A stretch of DNA of 9,512 nucleotides from Frankia sp. (GTDB taxonomy: Bacteria; Actinomycetota; Actinomycetes; Frankiales; Frankiaceae): NCBI GenBank assembly GCA_019689615.1, contig JADGHD010000150.1:1-9512 (forward strand), in the 5' to 3' direction. Below the pieces are notes generated by a model, which saw only the letters and a list, made by a program, of their open reading frames with translations, was not told where the DNA came from and did not search any database. Each line of letters starts with the position of its first letter. Position 1 is the stretch's first letter. Below, piece after piece: positions 1-6,453 of this stretch. The position numbers were made by a program, and so were the translations under genes.

Positions 1-85
1 CTCGGGCGCCGGGCGCGCCGCGCCCCGGCGACCGGCCGCGCCCGCCCGGGGGGGCCGGCCCCGCGGCCGCCGACCGACGAGCCGC

Positions 86-141
86 GGGGCCGGCGGGACG
101 CCCGGCGTGGGGCCGGCGGGACGCCCGGCGTGGGGCCGGCG
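86..141. repeat. 23-bp GC-rich tandem repeat, about 2.4 copies
   Basis: A 23-bp unit beginning GGGGCCGGCGGGACG occurs perfectly at 86-108 and 109-131, with a third partial copy at 132-141. Each unit contains a small inverted repeat (CGGG-acg-CCCG). The array ends 3 nt beyond the stop codon of the minus-strand SDR gene, so its RNA would lie directly in that gene's 3' region. It could act as a weak stem-rich terminator or be neutral slippage repeat. The rest of 1-85 is low-complexity G/C sequence with one more hairpin (CGCCGGG at 7-13, CCCGGCG at 24-30) and no gene that I can recognise. Confidence 0.8.
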
Positions 142-144
142 CCG

Positions 145-1056
145 TCAGAGGTGCTTCGGGCGGTTGACGAAGCGGTGTTCCCGCGGGGAGAAGAACCAGC
201 CGCCACCGGCCTTCGTGCCGCCGTCGACCGGGATGTTGTGCCCGGTGATGTAGGAGGACAGGTCGGAGGCCAGGAACAGGGCGACCCGGGCCTGGTCCTC
301 CGGCCAGCCAAGCCGCCCGACCGGCGCCCACGACGCCCAGAGGTCCTCGAGGCCCTCGTAGCCGCTCAGGTAGTCGACCTGCGGGGTCTGGGTGAGGTCC
401 GGGCCGATGCCGTTCACCCGAATCCCGCGGCGGCCCATCGTGACGGCGAGGTTCGTGGTGAAGTGGGCGACGGCTGCCTTGAACGCGCCGTAGACCGGGT
501 CGCCCGGGTAGCCGCGCAGTCCCTCGACCGAGTGGATGTTGACGATCGAAGCGCGGCCATTCGCGACCATCGCCGGCAGGAAAGCCCTGGTCACGGCGAA
601 CACGTGCAGCAGGTTGACCTCGTACATCCGCTGCCAGGACTCGTGCGTCGACACGTCGAACCGCACCAGCGGCCGGTAGTCGCCGACGTTGTTGACCAAC
701 ACGTCCACCCGTCCGTGCTCGGCCAGCACGGCCTCGGCCAGCCGGTTGACGTCGGCTTCCTTGGTGACGTCGAGGACGTGCGCGCGGATCGTGCCGCCGG
801 CGGCGGTGACGTCGGCGCGCACCTCCTCGGCCCGCTCCTTGTCGATCTCGGCGACCTCGACGAGCGCGCCGTGCTGCGCGAACAGCCGGGCGATGGCACC
901 GCCGATGCCCACCCCGCCGCCGGTGACGACGGCCACCCGGCCGTCGAGCAGCCGGTTCCAGTCCTCGATCGGCGGCGGCCCGGCCGTCCGCTCGTGCGCG
1001 GCCCGCCCGGCACCGCCCTGCCCGTTCTGACCACCCTGGTCACGTTCACCGTTCAT
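145..1056 (-). CDS. SDR-family NAD(P)-dependent oxidoreductase
   Basis: Classical short-chain dehydrogenase/reductase, about 303 aa from ATG 1056, presumed cytosolic. In 306-aa numbering (from TTG 1065), the Rossmann glycine motif TGGGVGIG is at 48-55 and the NNAG-type motif, here NNVG, at 125-128. The catalytic tetrad is N151, S179, Y192 and K196 (YGAFK), and the usual late PVDGG motif is at 279-283. After it comes a roughly 20-residue tail starting AGGGWFF and ending NRPKHL, a GGW-type tail I associate with some actinobacterial SDRs. The first 40 residues are Gly/Gln-rich and unlikely to be part of the fold. Neither ATG 1056 nor TTG 1065 has a Shine-Dalgarno. ATG is preferred because a TANNNT hexamer ends 7 nt upstream, suggesting a leaderless start. 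The gene lies 84 nt downstream of the beta-helix gene on the same strand. Family assignment is secure; the substrate cannot be read from the sequence. Confidence 0.93.
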   Translation of the reverse strand: MNGERDQGGQNGQGGAGRAAHERTAGPPPIEDWNRLLDGRVAVVTGGGVGIGGAIARLFAQHGALVEVAEIDKERAEEVRADVTAAGGTIRAHVLDVTKEADVNRLAEAVLAEHGRVDVLVNNVGDYRPLVRFDVSTHESWQRMYEVNLLHVFAVTRAFLPAMVANGRASIVNIHSVEGLRGYPGDPVYGAFKAAVAHFTTNLAVTMGRRGIRVNGIGPDLTQTPQVDYLSGYEGLEDLWASWAPVGRLGWPEDQARVALFLASDLSSYITGHNIPVDGGTKAGGGWFFSPREHRFVNRPKHL

Positions 1057-1063
1057 AGTCGGC

Positions 1064-1069
1064 AACGTA
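1064..1069 (-). promoter_or_regulatory. Candidate -10 hexamer for leaderless SDR mRNA
   Basis: On the minus strand TACGTT fits the actinobacterial -10 pattern TANNNT. It ends exactly 7 nt before ATG 1056, the spacing expected when transcription starts at the A of the start codon. No good -35 hexamer is seen at 17-18 nt, and there is no Shine-Dalgarno, which would be consistent with leaderless translation. The pattern is short and could occur by chance. Confidence 0.3.
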
Positions 1070-1140
1070 ACGGCATGCCCACGCCACGCTCGACCGTTGC
1101 GGCATCGGCGCGGGTGCGCGTGACCGCCGCGGCTTGCCGG

Positions 1141-3210
1141 CTAACGGCGGCCGGCTGGCGGGGATATCGCCGCGATCGCGGCGTTGGGGTCGTGGGTCGA
1201 CCGCCACCGGGGGAACGTGTCGGCGCCCAGGCTGAACAGGACCGAGTCGGGGTTCACCTGGCCCCACGTCAGCACGACGTTGCGGTCGAACCGGATGTTG
1301 TTGCCGCCGATCGCGAAGCCGATCGCCGCGGTCGGGATGCCGATCGAGATCACGTTGTCGTGGACGTTGATGTTCGCCGGCCGGGTGCGGCTGCCGCCGT
1401 AGTGGTTGGTGATGCCGAAGCCACCGACGGTGCCGGTCTCGATGAAGTTGTTGTCCACCTCGATGTCGGCCGAGTCGGACAGGAAGACCCCGCCGTACTG
1501 GCCGCGGCCGTCGAAGTTGCGGTTCATCCCGAGCTGGTCGTTGCCGTTGCGGCGCATCGTGTTGTGCGAGATACGCACGCCGCCGCTGAACGGCCCGGGA
1601 TTCGCCTCGTACCAGACGCCGGTGGCCAGGTTGTCCTCGATCAGGTTGCCGGTGACCGTGATGTTCCGGTTGTTCGTGTCGAACCAGACGCCGGGGCCGA
1701 AGGAGTCGTGGACCCAGTTGTTCTCCACGACGACGTCCTTGCGCAGCAGCAGCTTGATGCCGCCGCCCTCGTCCCAGTACGAGAACCGCTGGCTGTTCGA
1801 CCAGCCGATCTCCACCCCGGAGATCTTGATGTTGTTGCTGTACTCGGCGGTCGTGGTCTCGCTCTGCTTCGTGCTGGTGTGGCCGAACCGGTCCGGCTGG
1901 CCGAGCCAGCCCGAGCCGCCGATCCCGAGGCTGCCGTTGTAGAGCACCTGCATCGACCCGGACCGGCCCTGCTGCGCGGACTCGCGGGCGCCGCCGCCGG
2001 GATACGGGCTGGTGAACGGGGTGACCGTGCCGATGATCGTGTTGTCGACGGTCGTCGAGATCCCGCGGCCGTGGTGCCCGAGGACCAGGCAGTCGCGGAC
2101 CGTCCAGCCCTTGTCCATCTCGATCCCGCCCTCGTGGAAACCGGTGGCGGTCTTCTCGACGGTCAGGTTCACCAGGGTGACGTTCTCGGTGCGCCGCTGG
2201 CCGTCGCCCACGCCCTGCTTGCGGACGGCGAGCTCGAAGCGGTGCCCGGCCGGGTCGGAGGCGATGTAGACCCGCTTGGCCGAGTAGTCGATGTAGAAGT
2301 CGTCCGGCCCGATCTGGTCGAGCGCCTTCTTGTGCAGCAGCGGGATGTCGTCGCGGTGCAGCAGGTCGGTGGCCTGGGCGTCGATGTCCGGGGTGACACC
2401 GTCCCACTTCGAGTTGATCCGGCCGCGCAGCGGCCATGGGGTGTCGAAGTACCAGTACCGCCCGCTCTGCTTCCACCAGCCGGGCTCGACGAGGTTCGCC
2501 CCGCTGATCCGGGCACCGTCGCGGGTCTCCCCCTGCAGCGTCTGCCCGCTCTTGGGGGTGACCGCCTCCCGGTAGACCCCGTTCTTGATGTAGATCGTCG
2601 CGCCCTCGGGGGCGGCGTTGACCGCCGCCTGGACGCTGGTGTAGCGCTCGCCGGGACCGACGACGTAGGGCGTGTCCGGCGGCGGGTAGTTGACGGCCGC
2701 GGGGCCCGCGTCGGTGGCCGGGCTGGGCGGCGGCGACGCCGGCTGGTCGGTCGGCAGCGGCTCCCCCGCGACGCTGACCGACAGCTTCGCGCTCACCGTC
2801 GGCACCCCGTCGGCGGAGGCGGTCACGGTGATCTCGCCGACGGTGCCCGGCGGGACCTGGAAGCCGACGAGGAACTGGCCGTCCGGTCCGGAGGTGATCT
2901 CGCCGGTGCCGCCGTAGACGTCACCCTGGGTGAGAACGAGGTTGGCGTCGAGGGTGACCGGCCGCGAGGCCGGGAACCGCTCGCCGCGGACGACGACGAT
3001 GTCCTCGTCGAAGACGGTGAGCGCGAGCGACGGCTGGGCGCCGCTGCCCGCCGTCGCGGCGGACGCGCCGACCAGCAGCAGCCCGACCAGCGCCACCAGC
3101 AGCCACCGCAGCGCCAGCGACGCGTGCCAGGACAGACGGCGCCGGTCCCGGGCGACCAGCCGCGGGCCGCGGCCGGTGGGCGGCCTGTTGTGTCTGGCGG
3201 GCTGGGACAC
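1141..3210 (-). CDS. Exported right-handed parallel beta-helix protein
   Basis: Predicted secreted or surface protein of 689 aa. Residues 1-35 form a long basic n-region (DRRRLS at 22-27), followed by a hydrophobic segment at about 36-48 and a likely AxA-type signal peptidase site near ATAGS (52-56). Residues about 58-148 are beta-rich and Ig-like, and 150-180 are a Pro-rich linker. From about 185 (YTSVQAAVNAAPEGATIYIKNG) a pectate-lyase-like beta-helix begins. Its rungs carry repeated Asn positions: ENVTLVNLTV (342-351), SNNIKISGVEI (458-468), VVVENNWVHDS (493-503), NITVTGNLIEDN (516-527), VRISHNTMRRN (545-555), IEVDNNFIET (583-592), INVHDNVISI (614-623) and IRFDRNVV (639-646). Residues 240-340 hold a Trp/Tyr-rich insert (WWKQSGRYWYFDTPW). 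I see only one cysteine (374). The fold suggests polysaccharide binding or cleavage, but no catalytic triad can be assigned. GTG 3210 is chosen because GGAGGG lies 4 nt upstream. Confidence 0.9.
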   Translation of the reverse strand: MSQPARHNRPPTGRGPRLVARDRRRLSWHASLALRWLLVALVGLLLVGASAATAGSGAQPSLALTVFDEDIVVVRGERFPASRPVTLDANLVLTQGDVYGGTGEITSGPDGQFLVGFQVPPGTVGEITVTASADGVPTVSAKLSVSVAGEPLPTDQPASPPPSPATDAGPAAVNYPPPDTPYVVGPGERYTSVQAAVNAAPEGATIYIKNGVYREAVTPKSGQTLQGETRDGARISGANLVEPGWWKQSGRYWYFDTPWPLRGRINSKWDGVTPDIDAQATDLLHRDDIPLLHKKALDQIGPDDFYIDYSAKRVYIASDPAGHRFELAVRKQGVGDGQRRTENVTLVNLTVEKTATGFHEGGIEMDKGWTVRDCLVLGHHGRGISTTVDNTIIGTVTPFTSPYPGGGARESAQQGRSGSMQVLYNGSLGIGGSGWLGQPDRFGHTSTKQSETTTAEYSNNIKISGVEIGWSNSQRFSYWDEGGGIKLLLRKDVVVENNWVHDSFGPGVWFDTNNRNITVTGNLIEDNLATGVWYEANPGPFSGGVRISHNTMRRNGNDQLGMNRNFDGRGQYGGVFLSDSADIEVDNNFIETGTVGGFGITNHYGGSRTRPANINVHDNVISIGIPTAAIGFAIGGNNIRFDRNVVLTWGQVNPDSVLFSLGADTFPRWRSTHDPNAAIAAISPPAGRR

Positions 3211-3214
3211 CGCG

Positions 3215-3220
3215 CCCTCC
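3215..3220 (-). promoter_or_regulatory. Ribosome binding site of the beta-helix gene
   Basis: GGAGGG on the minus strand, 4 nt before GTG 3210. It is the only Shine-Dalgarno near the 5' end of the frame and fixes the GTG start, leaving a full basic n-region ahead of the signal segment. Confidence 0.7.
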
Positions 3221-3265
3221 GATTCTCACGGATCAGCGACCCCGGCTACACCGGTCCAGCGCAAG

Positions 3266-3317
3266 CGTGACAGATGACGCCAGACCGTCCAGCTGCCGCC
3301 TGTCACGATTTGGTGAC
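3266..3317. promoter_or_regulatory. GTGAC/GTCAC-rich candidate operator upstream of the beta-helix gene
   Basis: Two nested inverted repeats lie 56-107 nt upstream of GTG 3210. CGTGACAG (3266-3273) is the exact inverse of CTGTCACG (3300-3307). GTCAC (3302-3306) pairs with GTGAC (3313-3317) across 6 nt. Together they give three copies of the same 5-bp half-site. The arrangement resembles a transcription factor site more than a terminator, because the arms are not especially GC-rich and the spacing is irregular. It lies between the MFS hairpin and the beta-helix start, where the promoter must be. No -10/-35 pair could be placed with confidence. Confidence 0.4.
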
Positions 3318-3374
3318 CGTTGATGGTTGATCGCGCTGAGATGTGGCCGGACCACGGCGTCCGCGACCGAGCCG

Positions 3375-3405
3375 GCCTGGCCGGGCGGAGCCTGCCCGGC
3401 CAGGC
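3375..3405 (-). terminator. Strong hairpin terminator after the DHA2 MFS gene
   Basis: A perfect 12-bp inverted repeat, GCCTGGCCGGGC (3375-3386) and GCCCGGCCAGGC (3394-3405), encloses a 7-nt loop. It begins 8 nt beyond the stop codon of the minus-strand MFS gene. No U-tract follows, as is common for actinobacterial hairpin terminators. It would separate the MFS transcript from the downstream beta-helix gene on the same strand. Confidence 0.75.
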
Positions 3406-3413
3406 GGGGCCGG

Positions 3414-4949
3414 TCAGGTCCTGCTCTGGACCGCCGGCCGGTCCCCGGGCACGCTCGCGGGCGCGGCGACCGCCGGCTTCTGCGGGCGCATGAGGACGGC
3501 GACCAGGACGGCGGCGACCACCCCGACGAGCCCGGCCACCAGCACGGTCCAGCGCACGCCGGTGACCGCCGCCGCGCGCGTCGCGGTGTCCAGCGCCGAG
3601 CGGGCGGCCTCGCTCGGGGCGGAGGCCAGCAGGGACTGGGTCTGGGCACCGGCGACGGCGTGCGCCAGCTCGCCCGACCCAGGCAGGCTCGACTCGGTGA
3701 GCCGGTCCCGGACCCCGGCGACGAAGACACTGCCCAGCACCGCGATCCCGAGGGCGAACCCGAGCTGGCGGGTGGTGTTGACCGCGCCCGATGCCATCCC
3801 GGTGCGCTGCGGCGGCACGAGCGACATCGACACCGAGCCGAGCGTCGCCGTGGCCAGGCCAACCCCGATGCCGACCACCGCGAACCCGGGCAGCAGCGCG
3901 GTCCAGGTGGCCGAGCCGTGCACGAGCGCCGCGCTGACCAGCCCGCCCAGCCCGATGAACAACAGCCCGCCGGCGATCGCCAGGTCCGGGCGGCGGTCGT
4001 GCAGCAGCCGGCCGATCAGCGCCGAGACCAGGAAGGCCGTGATCGACATCGGCAGGCCGACGAGGCCCGCCCGCAGCGGGCTGAGGCCCAGGACGGACTG
4101 CAGCCAGATCGAGATATAGGTGTACGCCGCGAAGGCCGCGAAGGTCAGCAGCATCCCGGCGAGCAGCACCCCGACGAACCGCCGGTTGCGCAGCAGCGCC
4201 AGGTCGAACATGGCGTGCGGCGAACGCGCCTCCAGCACCAGGAAGGCCACCAGCAGCCCGGCGCTGGCGACCAGCAGCGACCAGACGGCGGTGTCGGACC
4301 AGCCGTGCTCGTTGGCCCGGATCAGCGCGTAGGTGAGGGCGGCGGCCGCCGCGGTGAACGTGACAATGCCGCGGACGTCGACCCGGCCGCGCCGCGCGGG
4401 CACGCCGGGCAGCGTCGTCAGGCACAGCCCGACGGCGGCCGCGGTCACGGGCAGGTTCACGAAGAAGATCCACCGCCAGCTCGCGTACTCGGTAAGCAGG
4501 CCGCCCAGGATCGGCCCGACGGCGGAGGCCGCCCCGGCGATCGCGCCCCACATGCCGTAGGCGACCCCGCGGTCCCGGCCGGTGTAGGTGGCGTTGAGCA
4601 GCGGGAAGTTGGTCGCGAACATCGCGGCCGCGCCGACGCCCTGCACCGTCCTGGCGGCGATCAGCAGCGCCGGGCTGGGGGCCAGCCCGCAGGCCAGCGA
4701 CGACACGGCGAACAGGGCGAGCCCGGCCAGGTAGGTGCGGCGGTGGCCGATCAGGTCGGCGACCGAGCCGGCGCCGAGCACCAGGGCGGCCAGCGCGAGC
4801 GCGTAGGCGTCGACGACCCACTGCAGCGCCTGGAAGGACGCGTCCAGGTCGACGACCATGTCCGGCAACGCGACGTTCACGACGGTGACGTCGATCAGCA
4901 GCATGAACGTGCCGAGGCAGACCGCCACCAGCGGCAGCCACCTGCGCAT
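3414..4949 (-). CDS. DHA2-family (EmrB/QacA-like) MFS drug exporter, 14 TM
   Basis: Proton-driven multidrug efflux permease of the inner membrane, 511 aa, the usual length for 14-TM DHA2 transporters. From ATG 4949: TM1 motif D1 is LLIDVTVVNVALP (about 17-29). Motif A, GSVADLIGHRRT, is at about 61-72 in the loop between TM2 and TM3. The antiporter motif C (GAIAGAASAVGPILGGLL) is at about 135-152, followed by the family-typical WRWIFFVNLPV at about 158-168. The last loop before TM14 is long and Ala/Ser-rich, and the C-terminal tail is short and hydrophilic. An in-frame ATG at 5033 would add 28 Pro/Arg-rich residues. ATG 4949 is preferred because GGAGGTG lies 4 nt upstream and TM1 then starts immediately. 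Substrates are probably hydrophobic or cationic compounds, but cannot be specified. The gene diverges from the enoyl-CoA gene and is followed by a strong hairpin. Confidence 0.95.
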   Translation of the reverse strand: MRRWLPLVAVCLGTFMLLIDVTVVNVALPDMVVDLDASFQALQWVVDAYALALAALVLGAGSVADLIGHRRTYLAGLALFAVSSLACGLAPSPALLIAARTVQGVGAAAMFATNFPLLNATYTGRDRGVAYGMWGAIAGAASAVGPILGGLLTEYASWRWIFFVNLPVTAAAVGLCLTTLPGVPARRGRVDVRGIVTFTAAAAALTYALIRANEHGWSDTAVWSLLVASAGLLVAFLVLEARSPHAMFDLALLRNRRFVGVLLAGMLLTFAAFAAYTYISIWLQSVLGLSPLRAGLVGLPMSITAFLVSALIGRLLHDRRPDLAIAGGLLFIGLGGLVSAALVHGSATWTALLPGFAVVGIGVGLATATLGSVSMSLVPPQRTGMASGAVNTTRQLGFALGIAVLGSVFVAGVRDRLTESSLPGSGELAHAVAGAQTQSLLASAPSEAARSALDTATRAAAVTGVRWTVLVAGLVGVVAAVLVAVLMRPQKPAVAAPASVPGDRPAVQSRT

Positions 4950-4953
4950 CCAG

Positions 4954-4960
4954 CACCTCC
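4954..4960 (-). promoter_or_regulatory. Ribosome binding site deciding the MFS start
   Basis: GGAGGTG on the minus strand, 4 nt before ATG 4949. This near-consensus site makes the upstream in-frame ATG at 5033 unlikely. Confidence 0.75.
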
Positions 4961-5293
4961 GTTCTGTGGCCGGCGGCCGCGGTGGACCGGTCGGGCGAGG
5001 CGGCACCGCATCGGCGGGCCCGCCCTCTGGCATCTAACGCCCGACCACCGACAGTTCGCCCCGCCGCTGCGCCGGAGCGGAAGGCCGATCACGGCGGCGG
5101 CCCGCCCCCGGCCCGCCGGGCGGTCGGGCCGCGGTGCCCGAATTCCGCTGGCAGGCAACCGAACCCGAGGTTGCGGCCGGCGGCGGATGGCGCCCGGCCG
5201 CGGCCGGATGTGACCGAAAACACACGAACTGGCCCGGACGGGAAGCGTGACCCGGGGCGCCGCCACGCCTGCCGCCGGCCACGGCGCCCGCCA

Positions 5294-5313
5294 GCCCTGG
5301 CCTGGACCAGGGC
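5294..5313 (+). repeat. Inverted repeat ahead of the enoyl-CoA gene
   Basis: GCCCTGG (5294-5300) and CCAGGGC (5307-5313) form a perfect 7-bp inverted repeat with a 6-nt spacer, 47 nt before GTG 5361. It may be an operator or a 5' leader hairpin. Its presence inside the segment that would be coding if the longer start (5247) were used is mild support for the shorter start. Confidence 0.4.
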
Positions 5314-5360
5314 GGCCAGATCGGTCGACCGGGCACGGCGGGTTACCGGACACTGGCCCG

Positions 5361-6227
5361 GTGGTCGAGACATCCTCCCCAGCGGCAACCGACGAGATCC
5401 TGCTGACCAGCACGACCGGCCGCGTCCGGTTAATCACGCTGAACCGGCCGCGCCAGGCCAACGCGTTCAGCGCCGCCCTCTACCTGGCGGCCGCGGCCGC
5501 GCTGAACGAGGCGGCCAGCGACGACGCGATCGGCGCTGTCGTGCTGACCGGGAACGGCAGGCACTTCTCCGCCGGCACGGACCTTGTCGAGATGGCCGCC
5601 CAGGCCGCCAGGATGAACGCCGAGACCTCCGGCGCAAAGCCGGCCCCGGCGAACGGTGACAACGCCTCCGGCGAAGAAGGGTCGGTCCCGTTCAACGCGT
5701 TCCTGGACGCGCTGAGCTCCTTCCCGAAGCCGCTGCTGGCGGCGGTCAACGGGAGTGGCGTCGGGCTCGGGCTGACCATGCTCGCGCACTGCGACATCGT
5801 GCTGATCTCGGAGAATGCCCGGCTGCTCGCGCCGTTCACCGCGATGGGGGTCGCCCCAGAGGCGGCCAGCAGCTACCTGCTGCCGCGGCGGATGGGCGCG
5901 CAGCGGGCGGCGAAGGCGCTGCTGTCGGCGGAGTGGATCACGGCGGCCGAGGCCGTGGAGTCCGGCCTCGCCCTGCGCGCGTGCCCGCCCGACCAGCTGC
6001 TGGCCGAGACGATGGCGCTGGCCACGACGATCGCCGAGCGCCCGCTCGCGTCGCTGATCGCCACCAAGCGGCTGATCAGGGACGCGGAGCGGGCCGGCAT
6101 CGAGCGGGCCCGCAAGGCCGAGGGCGAGGCGTTCCGCGAGCTGCTGGCCCGCCCGGCGATCGGCGACGCGATCCTCGGCCGCCTCGGTCCGCGCGACGAG
6201 GCGGCCACCGCCAGCGCCCCGGCCTGA
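5361..6227 (+). CDS. Enoyl-CoA hydratase/isomerase-family protein, isomerase-like
   Basis: Crotonase-superfamily enzyme of 288 aa, acting on acyl-CoA thioesters in the cytosol, probably in fatty-acid or related acyl-CoA breakdown. From GTG 5361: the domain opens with VRLITLNRPRQANAF (about 22-36). The CoA oxyanion motif SAGTDL is at about 70-75 and NGSGVGLG at about 130-137. Then comes GVAPEAASSYLLPRRMG, with its Glu at about 167. This last segment resembles the PEGCSSY region of peroxisomal delta3,delta2-enoyl-CoA isomerases (PECI/ECI2) more than the hydratase sequence, so a double-bond isomerase is plausible. A Gly/Ala/Asn-rich insert (about 80-108) follows the oxyanion motif. An upstream GTG at 5247 would add 38 Pro/Gly/Arg-rich residues not typical of the family and lacks a usable Shine-Dalgarno. 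GTG 5361 also lacks one, so the start is uncertain. A TetR gene follows 226 nt downstream. Confidence 0.88.
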   Translation: MVETSSPAATDEILLTSTTGRVRLITLNRPRQANAFSAALYLAAAAALNEAASDDAIGAVVLTGNGRHFSAGTDLVEMAAQAARMNAETSGAKPAPANGDNASGEEGSVPFNAFLDALSSFPKPLLAAVNGSGVGLGLTMLAHCDIVLISENARLLAPFTAMGVAPEAASSYLLPRRMGAQRAAKALLSAEWITAAEAVESGLALRACPPDQLLAETMALATTIAERPLASLIATKRLIRDAERAGIERARKAEGEAFRELLARPAIGDAILGRLGPRDEAATASAPA

Positions 6228-6266
6228 GCCGGCGCGCCGCCGGTCCGGCGGCCTACGGCTCGGACA

Positions 6267-6304
6267 GGTGTCAAGCGGTGCGCCTGCCTTCACCGCTTGA
6301 CACC
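6267..6304 (+). terminator. Perfect 14-bp inverted repeat, likely terminator
   Basis: GGTGTCAAGCGGTG (6267-6280) is exactly inverted as CACCGCTTGACACC (6291-6304) around a 10-nt loop, starting 40 nt after the enoyl-CoA gene stop codon. The strand continues into a G-run rather than a U-tract. Position and perfection suggest a factor-independent terminator or mRNA-stabilising hairpin for the upstream gene. The arms are less GC-rich than the surroundings, so a protein-binding site cannot be excluded. Confidence 0.65.
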
Positions 6305-6396
6305 GGGGGGGCGCGCCTCGACCATCTCTGCGCCACTCGCGCGCGGGGGGCTCGGTCCGGGCGAGAGCGTGCAACCGGCTGTGCCGCCCTGCCGAA

Positions 6397-6413
6397 TAGG
6401 CTGGGATCAGCCT
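6397..6413 (+). promoter_or_regulatory. Candidate TetR promoter -10 with overlapping palindromic operator
   Basis: TAGGCT (6397-6402) fits the actinobacterial -10 pattern TANNNT. It overlaps a palindrome of AGGCTG (6398-6403) and CAGCCT (6408-6413) with a 4-nt centre. The site lies about 40 nt before GTG 6454, so transcription would start near 6409 and the palindrome would cover -10 to +1. That is a classic autorepression layout for TetR regulators. No convincing -35 is present. Confidence 0.4.
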
Positions 6414-6442
6414 GGCGTCCCGACGAACGTCCCCCTGGGAGC

Positions 6443-6449
6443 GGAGGAG
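6443..6449 (+). promoter_or_regulatory. Ribosome binding site of the TetR gene
   Basis: GGAGGAG, 4 nt before GTG 6454, fixes the start of the regulator despite its unusually long N-terminal arm. Confidence 0.7.
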
Positions 6450-6453
6450 CGCG

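Larger units (their letters stand above)
4950..5360. other. Divergent intergenic region without a supported gene
   Basis: About 410 bp separate the minus-strand MFS exporter from the plus-strand enoyl-CoA gene and should hold both promoters. Open frames here translate to Arg/Pro/Gly-rich sequence without domain features. Visible structure is an inverted repeat GCAACC (5155-5160)/GGTTGC (5169-5174) with an 8-nt spacer, a relatively A-rich patch at 5208-5230 with TGTG (5209-5212)/CACA (5221-5224), and a 7-bp hairpin at 5294-5313. No complete -35/-10 pair was found. The region could hold operators for the TetR protein encoded downstream, but that is conjecture. Confidence 0.6.

Noticed and set aside
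1168..1183. Perfect 16-bp palindrome CGCCGCGATCGCGGCG
   Set aside because: It lies inside the beta-helix coding sequence and encodes the repetitive AAIAAI stretch, so codon usage alone can explain it.
130..3270. 1046-codon plus-strand open frame across the SDR and beta-helix genes
   Set aside because: It is antisense to two genes with clear domains, and its translation is Arg/Asp/Val/Gly-rich with no recognisable fold. Long antisense open frames are expected from third-position G/C bias.
3327..5213. 628-codon plus-strand open frame opposite the DHA2 exporter
   Set aside because: The translation is Gly/Arg/Gln/Asp-rich low complexity lying antisense to a well-supported 14-TM transporter.
5034..5336. 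Short minus-strand frame in the divergent intergenic region
   Set aside because: About 100 codons of Pro/Arg/Gly-rich sequence with no ribosome binding site, signal or domain; it overlaps likely promoter sequence.
5247..5360. N-terminal extension of the enoyl-CoA gene from GTG 5247
   Set aside because: The 38 added residues are low complexity, outside the crotonase fold, and overlap a hairpin. The purine run upstream ends only 1 nt before the GTG.
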